Both the position numbers and the translations under genes were made by a program. This document shows, one piece after another, positions 42,201-55,300 of a DNA stretch of 64,000 nucleotides (its first letter is position 1; each line of letters begins with the position of its first letter). The DNA is taken from assembly GCF_963576615.1 (NCBI RefSeq), contig NC_088708.1, positions 27,039,191 through 27,103,190 of the forward strand, written 5' to 3'. The notes beneath the pieces were generated by a model. That model searched no databases and had not been told where the DNA came from. It saw nothing but the letters and a program-made list of their open reading frames with translations. Source of the DNA: Watersipora subatra. Taxonomy: Eukaryota > Bryozoa > Gymnolaemata > Cheilostomatida > Watersiporidae.

Positions 42201-45200
42201 TAATGCACTAACACATTAATGCACTAGTGCACTAACACACCAACTTACTAATGGATCAAAAACCAATGCAGTAATGAACTAATACACTAATGTACTAGTA
42301 CAACAATTCACCTATGCACTAACACACTAATACACTAACATACCAATGCACTAACACTCCAATGTACTAACACATCAATACATTAACACATAAATGCACT
42401 AACACACCCATGTACTAATGCAGCAACACACCAATGCACTAATAAACTAACATACTAATGCACTAACCCTCCAATAAACTAACACATCAATTCACTAACA
42501 CACCAGTGCACTGATGCAGCAACACACCAATGCACTAACATTCTAATGCACTAACCCTTCAGTGCACTAACACATCGATGCACTAGCACACCAATGCACT
42601 AATGCAGCAACACACCATTACACTAATAAACTAACACACCAATGCACTAATAAACTAACACACTAATGCTCTAACCCTTCAGTGTACTGATACATCAATG
42701 CATTACCACACCAATGCACTAATGCAGCAACACACCAATGCACTAATACACTAACACCCAATGCACTAATGCACTAAACCAGTTAAACGCAATCTCAGGC
42801 TATTTTTAATGATTATTTCAAATAAATGAAATAAATAAGCGAACAGCTCGATACTGCAGCGATGGCTTTGGCTGCAGACTAGTTAAATATATTGTTGGAC
42901 ATGTACAAGGACTTACTCCTTCGTCCTTGCGTTCTGCCCGTACTGCCAGCCATCTCTCTTGTTACCAAATAGCAAGATAATGTCATCTTCTACAAAGGCC
43001 AATTGATTGTCCCCAGCTCCCTCATGACTGTATACTGCCCTCACTCTTGGCTTGTCATACTTTTGGCTGTCATTAGGAAGACTCGGAAGGGGATCAGTGC
43101 TAGATCTCAAGGCACTTCCTGTAATGATATTGAAGGTCATTTGAAGTCCATTGTCTGTGTCTATGTAAGTGTTCTACCCTATTCTAAGCAACAATTCGAC
43201 ACGCGCATAGAGATGATATTCCGTGTGTTAATGACAGACAAAAACCAAAATATCAATGGTAGAAGGTATTGAGCTTACAAGCATCTACTTCCTATGCCAT
43301 CATTCTTTTAGTAGGTTGGACCCAACACAGACTTATTAAGAATGAAATCAATGCTACAATGCTGTGGTTAGATGAGACACTTAAAATTTAGTATATTTGT
43401 TTTAAATCAGAAAAGCCTGAACTCGCAAAAACTGGTTTACCTGGAGTTGCTGCCTCATCTACTAATTGAACAAGTTGGGACAACAGAGTAATAATGCTGT
43501 CTCGAACAGTACTGTAGTTACAGGTGCTAACTACTAGCACTCAAGCTACATGCATATTCCTCTTCAACTCACATTGAACATTAACTGACCAGATGAAAAA
43601 TGCTTTGCAGTATTATTGATATAAACTATAGTTGAAGAGTTTATCTACTGAGAATGCTCTCTATGTATTAAGAGAATAACTCATCAAAATTCATCTAGAA
43701 AAATTCGCATGACAGCAATCTTTCACTTCAGATTGGTAGGGCGTAATCTTGCAAAGCAAACAAGATCTTTATACCTATATAGTTCCACGCAGACAGAAGC
43801 TAAAGATTTGATGTCACGAATACTATTTGCTTCATAAATATTTTCTGCTTTGTGGAATAGAAGGAGACACTGGTAGTTTAGATTCAACATGCTGAATCCA
43901 CTTTTAGTATTTTTAGTCAGGCGAATGAAGATTACCAGTTTGATGAAACCTATTGGTAGAAACGCTACTGAAAGGACTTATTTTTTGTCTCTCGGATTGA
44001 AAGCCAAACTATAGAAACTATAATACCTTTGGATTATTGAAAAGAGGCGCGAGAGAAGGAAAGTCTATGTATTTTGTGAGAAATGGATTTTATTTTAATC
44101 AAGAAGGAGTTTCTATCAAAAAACTTTTATTAATTGTTTAACAGTTTGTACATGAGCGATAGGATGACTCAATGACAACAACGTAATTGATGTTGTAGCC
44201 ATGTAAAAGGTTTCCAACTCGACGAACTGAAAATTTTACATGAGAAGAAATGCATAATCACTAAGCTGTCTATATTGGAAGCCTTTATTGTACTTAGTTT
44301 AAAATGGCTCAATTTTAGTTACAATACAAATTCTACTGTTGAAATAATCCTGAGTGGATGTTTAAAAAACTTCCCTCAAAATACCAACTGCAACAAAGTT
44401 TTAGCTATCAAACAGTATGAGTCTAGTTAAAAAACTATTAAAATATCTCGAAACTCAGCAAAATGCAATATGACACAAATTTTTAAACTTTGCTTTTAAC
44501 AAAAATTTTTTTTCAATTATTATCAAAAATATGTACAAGTAAAATTAAAAATTGTAGGTCCTTCTGTATTTTTATAAACAGACAAACTTTTCTCTATACA
44601 ATGTATATTATACACTCTATATTATATAAAGTTTGTGTAGTACGTCATCAGTAAAAGTGTTTAGAAGGTGGCACTTGAATGCATCATTCACAAAGGGCAG
44701 ACCAAGAGTCTTGTGCAATGTCTTGACCAATGTGCACCAGGTAAACCAGGTGAACACATTTAAGATATCTCTAAACCCAACTTCATCTCTAAGGTAATAC
44801 TACTATCAACAGTGATAAAATACAACATAAACAATCACTAGAGCACACCAACCTGATTCACTTGACAATGTATCAGAATGAATATGTATTTCACCATTTC
44901 CTGTGCCTTCATTATTATTGTCCGTCTGCTGCAAACACAAACACGACTTTTTATATTTTTTAGAATCTTTCATCTACTGAAAAACGTCTAACCAACTGAA
45001 CAAAAATTGTGTCTACAGCCGCATAAAAGCACCTGTTTTACTCATTTAGATGTTTAGTACAGCAAGATAGGGTTAGAGCAACTTGAAGGTGTTGACCAAT
45101 ACTTGATTCAACACTTTTTACCTATACAAACATACATAGCCAAACGTACCGCTGAAATAGATTCTATTAGCTTGAGAGCATCTTTACTCATATCCTTGGA

Positions 45201-48200
45201 CTGCGTCAAAACCTCCCAGTCTGCGAGTCTATTCTCCAGCAGTTCTTCTGACTACAGCGGGAATTATTCATGAATAATTCGATCTACATGTATCATATAT
45301 CTAAGTCTCAAAGTTTGTGTGTTTGTGTGTGCACTTTTGTTTGTTTAGCTATAACTATTAAAATGTTGGAATGAAAAACTTGCTGGGTGCTGGATTTAAA
45401 CTCACAGATTGCAACCACAAGTTTCAAAACCACACATTTAACCACTGAGCTATACAGTTCTTAGCTTTCAATTGCTCTTATCATATACCGTATACTGTAT
45501 GCATACGCTAAATGTGCACTTTTGATTATTGCCTAATATTACCTTGTGCATTTTGCATTTTTAGTTTTTTGAAAATGTTTCAAAACTAATTTTTTGCCCC
45601 CATTGCTCATGTTTTTAATTTGTAATTTTTAAATGTGCCATTTCAGTTTCAAATGTGCCGTTCTACTTCTATTTTCGGTTTTTCGTAAGATTCGATTGCT
45701 AAATCGTAGCAAAGGCGAATTCTTTTCACGCGGACAATTGTATTATCTCGAGTAGTTTCTACATTCTTTTTGTTCGGTCAGACAAAGTAACAGACCAAGA
45801 CAGTTCACAGTTTTGTACACACACACTTCTATGCACGAATTGTTATTATTAATTCAACATATTCAAGATTTTTATTTTGTTTTCTCAGTTCGTATTGATT
45901 GTATCATTACCAAATCATCTTTTATTGTAATTGTAGCAAGACAGACTTAATTTAGCTATTACTTGCTAATTATTTCACATCTACATTTAAAAAATTTTAT
46001 AATTGTTTTATTTTCTCTCTTAAATTATTTGACCAGCATGAAACATTTAAAAATTTTCTTCATGATATGAAGTTTGAAAGTTACAGTTGTTTGACAAAGT
46101 TTGAAACCTTTACAGTTGTTTTATTTTTCTCTTAATTTCTTTAAACTGCACAAATTACTTTTCTCATGATATGAAGTTTGAAAGTTAGAATGGTAACTGT
46201 TGTTATATGTTAAATAAAAATAAATTTTCTGTTCAAAGATTTTTATTACCCGAGCAGTGCTGGGCATCCGCCTAGTACTATATAAAAAGAAACGTTCACC
46301 TTTATGAACCTTCAGACTATACTTACCCTTTGGGAATGAAGGGAGGCATTCTTGGTCACTGCTACCAACTTCTCAAACGCATAAAGGTAACAGGTTTTCT
46401 CTTCAAACAAGGCCTACAATTATAACTCATCAGAACGAGGTTTCCCTACAGACCTACATAGCTGTCTTTACCGCTACGTAAATATTTCAAATCATATTAT
46501 GATAATAATATAAATATTATTACCATAGTCTTTCGTCTACTGACCAAGACAACACATTGAATGAATGTGGCTGCTTTTTAGTAAACCAAAGTTACTGTTA
46601 TTTAAACTTCTCACATGTTTCATAATACAAAAAATTGTTACTTTGTGGCAACAGCAAACTTTAGCTTTTGAAGCAATAAAAAGGATGCCTATTGTTGTTG
46701 GCGGCATCATTGTCTAGACTGTTACAGCAGTTAGACTGCTGTAACAGTCTGCTACAAAAGCTGGTGAGGTGCATCTATATTAGCAGTTACTAATGAAAGT
46801 GATAGATATGTGACTCACATCTTTCAAGTGCTTGAGTCTGAGCTTGTCAAGTTTCTGCTTCGCCTCTGTTGCCTCTCTGTAGTACTGCAATATATGAACA
46901 GGTCTAGGAGGTCTTCAATAATATTTTGGGAATAACCATCGTTCAAAGAAGTTTATACAAAACAACTATTTGTATAAAATAACCGCATATATAAAACAAC
47001 TAGCCAAAAGCCTGGCGTTGCACGGGTATTAAAAAACAGCTTACAAACAGTGGCAGGTAATATAGTTGTCATTGGCTAAGTTGAGTAAGCTAGTATACAT
47101 ATTGCTAAACTTAGTAATAAGACCAGTGAGAGCATGCTTTAGTGATGTTGCGAGTAACACAGATTCGCTATGCGTATTTTATCCCAGACAATGACTATCT
47201 GCCCAGTGATTTCATTGTACATGTATTCCGTGTAGCTTAATAGGTTAGCTTGTTCTGAGATCAAATCCTCTGTTTTACAGGTTTTTCATTGTTAGGTTTT
47301 AATCGCTATACTAGACGTAGTGTGCACAAAAAGTCAAAAAGACAAAACCTGAGGTTTATGTACTGTATATAGACTAAATATATAAAATAACTACTTATAT
47401 AAAATAACAATATACTGTATATAAAATAACTATATACTGTATATAAAATAGCAATATATATAGGACAGATAGTGTGATTGATATGGTGTTTGCATGGTGA
47501 CCATGAGGTCCCTGGTTTAATTCCGCATCACTGCACTTCTTTCATTAAATTCCCAACCATTGTGGATAGATATGGGCCCTGAATTTTGTTCGACTGCAAA
47601 ACAATTCATTGCACATAAATATTAAAAGAATTTGAGGTAAATGAAATCAGATGACAGATGACCCAAATGACCTCTGCAAATAAGGAAGGTGCGCCTAAAC
47701 ACACCGCGGAGAAACGCACGATATCTTGTGTTAACTCGTCTGTGAAGACATGCATCTTGAACCTGATAGCTTGACCAAAGAGTAAATAAGATCAGGAGAT
47801 GCAAGAGAGCTGGTAGAGTAAGTGAAAGATCAAACTACAGCTTGGAATGTCCAAATAGGGAAACCATGAATAGCACCCTCAGCACAACTGAAATGGGATA
47901 ACAATAGAGTGAACAAACTGCTAATGCATATTCATCAAGAGTATATTCCCAGTTTAAAGGTGAACTACAGAGGCTAATGCCAGGTCCTCCCACACCCAGT
48001 ACTTAAACGTTTTGGAAGGACATCTGCAAAAAACAGGTTTCTCATAACAACTTGCCGATTGGCTGAAGAGGCTCAAAGTGAGCCGGAGTAAACGGACATT
48101 AAGTGCAGAGTGCAGCGTACAAAGAACTCGGTGGTTCAATATAAGGAATCAAGTGGCGGCAATATTACTTACGCGCTGTCAGTAATGAGGTACTCAGTGA

Positions 48201-49290
48201 ACGTATAAAGGTAAACTGGAAAATTTACCAAACAAAAATACATAGCAACTCGCAATCTAATGACCTTGCATAGAACACTCCACCCGATGTTCAATACCAC
48301 TAGGTTATATTTTAGTAGGAGATATGGAAGCAGGAGGCTCAAAAGTGTACAGCAGGCGGTGAAAAAAGAATAGAGTATGAAAGCTTATGCAGCCTCCGTT
48401 GCCACCATAAACAAGTTACTAGTTGAATTTCACTTGGTTGCTGTGACAATGGAACTACACACCGATGACAAGCGACCTGATTGGCACACCAAACCTCTCC
48501 ATGGTGCCTACTACTGACAGTATCTGAGATTGGTGACCTCTACCAGACATATATGTGACTGAACGAAGGTGACCTAACAGCCAGTGCAGAGTTGCTAATC
48601 ATGGCAGCGCAAGAGCAAATGCTCCCAACTAGGCAACTCCAAACACAGACCTATCACACTAGAAATGATCCTATATGCAAACTGTGCAAGCATGCGCCAG
48701 AGACTATCCAACACAGCAGTGGATGCGAGCAGATAGCAGGCAATGCATACACTGATCAACATATTAATGTCACGTGTGTAGTGTACAGAAGTCTATGTGA
48801 TGGAGTGCGACTTCAATAAACCACAACACTGGTGGGAAGAGTCAAAGAAAGTCAATGAGAATGACCGTGCTAACACGTCAGGGAATTCTACATCTGAACT
48901 TACATGTTTTGTCCAGATATTCTAGTGGAGGATAAGAAGAACAAAAGAGCCACTACAATAAATGTAGTATTACATGACTACAACACAGCAAGCAAAGAAA
49001 AGGAAAAACTAGAGAAATATCTACCACTCGGAGAGGAGATTGACAAGTTCTGACATGTAAGAGCAACGGTTTTTCCTGTAGTCATTGGAGCATTAGGTGT
49101 AATAAAACCTGGGCATCAAATATGGCTTGCCCAAATATCGGCAACAATCAGCACAAGTGAGTTGTAAAAAAGCATGTTATTGGGAACAGCTAAGATCTTA
49201 AGGTGAGCGCTTAAACTCGCAGGTCACTGGTAGGAGATCCGATATTGAGTAGACATTATTACCTACTAGGGTTAACCGGGGTGAGGAAAC

Positions 49291-49349
<59 letters not shown>

Positions 49350-52300
49350 TGGTTTATACATATATGGTTTATACAGGACAGATAGCGCAGTTGGTAAGGT
49401 ATCGGTACCGTGATCTTTAGGTCTTTGGTTCAAACCCCAACAACTGCACTTTTCTAGTGGTCCTTAGACAAGACCCTTGCTTGTATAATGTCTACAACCT
49501 CTATGATGAGTGGTGCAATAACCAAAGCCATGCCGGCTCGAACGTCGCCCGGTCAAACAAGGTCCCCGCTGCCTGTAGCTGAACCAGGACAAGGCAGGGA
49601 AAAATGGGCTACTGGTTCAAAACGGATGAAATGGACTCGGACTGATAACACGGACCTCATGCAGTGCTACTTTATGAGTGAACCTCAAAAGTGGGGCTAC
49701 ATGGGAAGAATGCGTCAACTGTGGATAAACATGCGCCCTGAATTGCCACTGACCGCTAAGCAACTTGTAGCTCAGAGGAGTAACATAATCAAGCGGCACC
49801 TCATATCGGAACTTGAGGTAGATGAAATTAGGGAACAGTTCACCCAAGTAACCTAGAGAAATATCATCAACAAGATGTTAGCTGCTAATGATTATGGAAG
49901 CAGGGTACCACTACAAAGAGTTAGCAAGGCCATACCTAAGAAGCTGTTAGAAGACATTAACTTGGCACTGGAGTCGATCTCAACTGGATCAATCAGTGAG
50001 ACTAATGCCTTAATCTACAGTACAGCAACCGTCATCTTGGAGGAGATGGATATTAAGCCACTGCCAACAAGGCTTCTAGCCATTCCATCCTGGCAGCTGA
50101 GGCTACAAAATAAAATCAAGGACTTGCGCAAGAAAGTTAGTAGGCTCAGTGAAAGATCTAACCACAGTTTGGATCGTCCAAAAAGAGAAGCCACAATAGA
50201 AGCTCTAGAATCTGCCAAACAGCAGCTAGTAGCTCTCTCGGCACGACTGAAGCGGTACACCAAAGAGCGGGATAACAAGAGAATGAACAAACTGTTTATC
50301 AATAATCCATCTAAAGTGTATTCCCAGTTCAAAGGTGAACTGCAGAGGCCAATGTCTGTGCCTCCTTGATCTAGCACTTCAAAGTTCTGGAAGGACATCT
50401 GGGAGAAAGAGACTACTCATAACACCACTGCAAATTGGCTGAAGAGGCTTAAAGAGAGCCATCAACACACTGTGGCTCAGCAAGGACTCACCATCAGCAA
50501 AGAGGACATCATGTGCAGAGTGCAGCGTATGAAGAACTGGGCAGCACCTGGCCATGACATGATTCAAGCCTTCTGGTTAAAGAAATTGGCATCACTTCAC
50601 ACTAGAATGGCTAAGCAGATGGAATGCCTAATAGAACAAGGTGACCATCCAGAATGACTGACCAAAGGACGAACTGTACTTCTGATAAAAGATCCAAAGC
50701 AGGGGCCGATTCCTAAAAACTATCGACCAATAACGTGCTTGCCCACCACTTGGAAACTGCTCTCAGGAATAGTTGCAGACAAACTGGAAGAGCACATGAG
50801 TCACTATATGACCAGTGCTCAGAAAGGAATTGGGCGCAACACCCGAGGAGCCAAACATCAGTTACTGGTGGATCGGACGGTCTGTCAAGACAGCAGGAGA
50901 AGGCAAACCAATCTTGCCATGGCTTGGATTGACTACAAAAAGGCCTATGACTCAATTCCCCATAATTGGATACTTGAGTGCCTCAGTATGTACAATGTTC
51001 AACCTGCTCTTGTGGCATTCATCAAGATGTCAATGACCAAATGGAAGACGGAGCTGGAGGCTAATGGCAAAAAGCTGGCGAGTGTGAAAATTAAGTGAGG
51101 CATCTATCAAGGTGACTCCTTATCACCGCTGCTCTTCTGCATATGCCTAAACCCTCTAAGTAATATGCTGGAGGAGACTCAATATGGGTACCAGTTTAAG
51201 AGTGGCACCAAGATAAACCACCTCTTCTACATGGATGACATCAAAGCTGTACGCTAACAAAGAAAGGGACATTGATTCGCTAATACACCTCACTCAGGTA
51301 TACAGCAAGGACATCGGAATGACCTTCGGTATTGAGAAATGTGGAAGGCTAATTCTTAAGAAAGGTCATTCTATGCTCACAGATGGCCTAAGAATGCCAA
51401 ATGGTACCATCAAAGATATAGAAGAAGGGTACAAGTACTTGGGGATTATGCAAAGCAACATCAACCACGAAGCCGAGGTACGTCACAAAGCCATTACCGA
51501 ATACAAGAAACGCCTTCGGCAGGTCTTACGGAGCCAGCTCAATGCCAAGAACCAAGTCATGGCAATAAATACCTACGCACTGCCAGTAATAAGATATCCA
51601 GCAGGCATAATAAGGTGGACTGAAGAAGCCATCAAAGAAACAGATATAGCAACTCGTAAACTGCTGACCATGCATGGAGCACTCCACCCAAAATCTGATA
51701 CTACTAGATTGTATCTTGGTAGGAAAGATGGCGGTAGAGGACTCAAAAGTGTACAGCAGACAGTGAAAGAGGAGGAGCAAAGCATCAAAGCATATGCAGC
51801 CTCCATGGCCATTTCAGATAAGTTGCTAGCTGAATTTCAATCGGCTGCTCTTACAACGGACCTACGCCCTGATGATGAGGAAATTGATTGGCACACGAAA
51901 CCTCTTTATGGTGCTTACCACCAACAAATATCTAAGGTTGGCGATCTTCACCAGACATATATGTGGCTGAACAAAAGAAACCTAACGGCCAATACAGAGT
52001 CGCTAGTCATGGCAGCCCAAGAGCAAGTGCTCCCAACAAGGCAACTCCAAACGAAAATCTATCACACTAGAGATGATCCTAGATGCAGACTGTGCAAAGA
52101 TGCACCTGAGATCATCCAACACATCATCAGTGGATGCAAGCAGCTAGCAGGAAACGCATACACTGAGTGGCATAATCATGTCGCAGGTGTTGTGTATAGA
52201 AGTCTTTGTGATGAGTATGGCCTTAATAAACCACAACACTGGTGGGAAGCTCCTGGTAAGGTCAATGAAAATGACCGCGCTAAGATCCTCTGGGACCTCT

Positions 52301-55300
52301 ACATCCGAACTGACAAGCATGTCCTAGCAAACCAACCAGATATAGTGGTGGTAGACAAGGAGAACAAGAGGGCTACTATAATAGATATAGCAGTACCCAA
52401 TGACTACAATATAGCCAGCAAAGAAAAAGAAAAGGTAGAGAAATATCTCCCTCTTGGAGAAGAGATTGAAAAATGCTGGAATGTAAGAACAACTGTAATC
52501 CCAGTAGTCATTGGGGCACTGGGCGAAATAACACCGGCGCATAAAATGTGGCTTGCCCAAATACCAACAACAATCAACTCAGGTGAGTTGCAGAAAAGTG
52601 CGCTATTGGGAAGAGCTAAGATCTTGAGGCGAGTGCTCAAACTCCCAGGTCTCTGGTAGGAGACCCGAGTTAGAGCAGAATTTACCACCCATACGGGGTA
52701 TCCGGGGTGAGGAAACAATTTTTATATATAGATATAAAATAACTATATACATATAGGTATATAGGTATTTAAGTAGTTGTTAGTATTTAATTTTAAATCG
52801 TTGAATCTTTCTACTGATTATGTTAACATAAAATTAAGTTTTATGTGATCTTGTGTTAATGAAAGTATCAACCAGAGATTATATATAACCAACTATCTCA
52901 GCAATTTATAAACAGGTGTCAGTGATAGACCAATGGTCAATAGTGATAGACTAATATTCATGTCACGGGACTCTCTTGCGGTGTACATGTATGCATAACT
53001 ATATGTAGATTATTTTTGACAAGCTTAATTCTAGGTTAACTGTTCTATATCGTTGGCATCATAAGACTACATTACAAGACACCTTTCAATAAGGTGATTT
53101 GTAATATACACGTAGTTGAGCGAATCTAGCAATATATATATTACTACATTAAATTCTAACATTAGGCATTTTACTAGATTATTAGATTAATTTGACTCTG
53201 CTTAAAATACTTTTATTATAGTCATGTTACCTGTCATTACCTGCCATGTTACTTGTTATTACCTGTCATGTTACCTGTTATTCAGTTATGTTATTGGATA
53301 AAGGTGTCAAGTGTTGGTTTTAATGAACTCATAAATATATAAAGTTCCTTCCAGATAAATGAATAAATTTTAACTTCTTTTCTACAATTATAAATAGAGA
53401 AATATATGGAAAGATAGGCAGAGAGATAGAGAGCTAGCTAATTAGATAAATAGAGAGGCAGATAGGTAGAGAGATATTTAGGCTGAGAAATAAGTAGAGA
53501 GATAGAGAAGAAGATAAAAGGTATAAAAAAAAGCCTATCGCTAAACTATAAATATATAAAGTATTTTTAGCAATGCCAAATACTTGAAGTGTTATAGTTA
53601 TGAATGTCATGATATTATATGCTGATGTTGGAATAATTGAAGCTAAATTTATCAGAGAGGAGGCAATTCCTAAATTTATCTCAGACAGTCAATAGCTATT
53701 TTTAACAAGCGATAATTATTGCTTCTGTTGTTCCTAAAATACTTTTAGCTTCTGTTCAGAACTCTGTTCAAGTTTATTTATAGTAGAAGCATTCTGGAAA
53801 AGAATGGAGTAATGTTTATTACATGAGCAGCTGTTGGGTTGAACATATCCTTCCATAAACATGAGGGGTGTACAAACACCTTCCAGCACTGCATTCGGTA
53901 AACATTACAGTAATTAACATGTAGGCCTACGTTACAATGTAGAGGTTGTTTTTACTTGACAGAAGAAAGCAAAATAATTCTATTAACTATTTCCAAATAA
54001 TTACATACAACACATCCAGGGTAATCACTCACCTGCATCTCTTTGTTATTCTGAGATCCTTTGCTTTTCTTTCTGTGTTTGGCAAGATTGGCTGCAGCTT
54101 TCTTATAGTGTACAACGGCCTTGCTATGCTCTTTACTGTACTTTTTCAACTTCTCCTGTTAAATACATACTTCTCATTCATTGGTATTAGGTTTTACTAT
54201 CAGCTAGGTTCAAGGCCATAGTCTTATATATATAAATATAATCTAACATCAATAATTGGTGTTAGATTTTACTACCAGCTAGGTTCAGGTCATAGTTTTA
54301 TACGTAGTTTTGACCGCAACACAAAAGCTTACTTATACCATAACCAGTCTATTAAACACTTTGATAAGAATACTATTAAATGATTGTGACTAACAAGAGT
54401 ATTAACTAATTGCTGGTTACTCACCTCCATCTTCTCACTGTTGTCTAGCAAAATGAACTCCAAAGGGTTACATAATTCTTTCTTTAACGCGGCTATCTAC
54501 AGATACAGAGTACGCTGATTGAAAACTAGCTATGCAAACACACGCATTCACGAATATAACACCTTAGGCACCTATAATTTGTACAGCAGGTAAGGCATAA
54601 ATGGAGAGAGCAAGCCCATGTTAGTAACACGGTAAAATAGCACTGGCAGCGGTGAAACATGTTTGTCAGCTATATTCTATGACGTATCGGACATACATTG
54701 TCATCGGCCTGGTGTTGAATCTCTTTGTATATTTCAGCCATCTGCATAAGCGCGTGTCCTGGAACACAGTAATTATAGCATATGTATATAGAAAGCTTAT
54801 TTGAAAATAAACATTGGTTACAGAGTTTCATTAGAAACGGGAACGCAAAAGGAGACATAACTAACAGAACTAAAAGTATGCGGCCCATAGATAAAACTAG
54901 TGTAGTCTCTCTTCTCAAACCAAAGTATCAGATGAAGTAAGAAAATTGATGGATGAGTAACTTGAAGCAAAAAATGGGGAGCCACGATTTGCTATTAATA
55001 AAATTGTTTACAACATTAGAACATTTTGAAGAAGCAGGTAGCAATTATAAATCTATTAAAATATGTTATTTTAAACAAAACATCAACACCCTGTATTTAG
55101 GTAACGGCAGGCAGTACGGGACCAGCAGACGCCTGTTGAGATAAGCATGGCACACAATGGAAAGCAATCATCTATCATCTGAAGTCAACTAATCGTGTTA
55201 TGACTATTTGTCCTGAAGAGCTCATAGTGTGATATCAGTTCAATGACTCGCTGGTCCGTCCGTAGTCTTATGAATACTAACTATAGGGTATAAGGAACAT

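Noticed and set aside
48592..48819. 75-codon ORF treated as a separate gene
   Set aside because: It is a fragment of the decayed LINE copy 1 around its CCHC knuckle.
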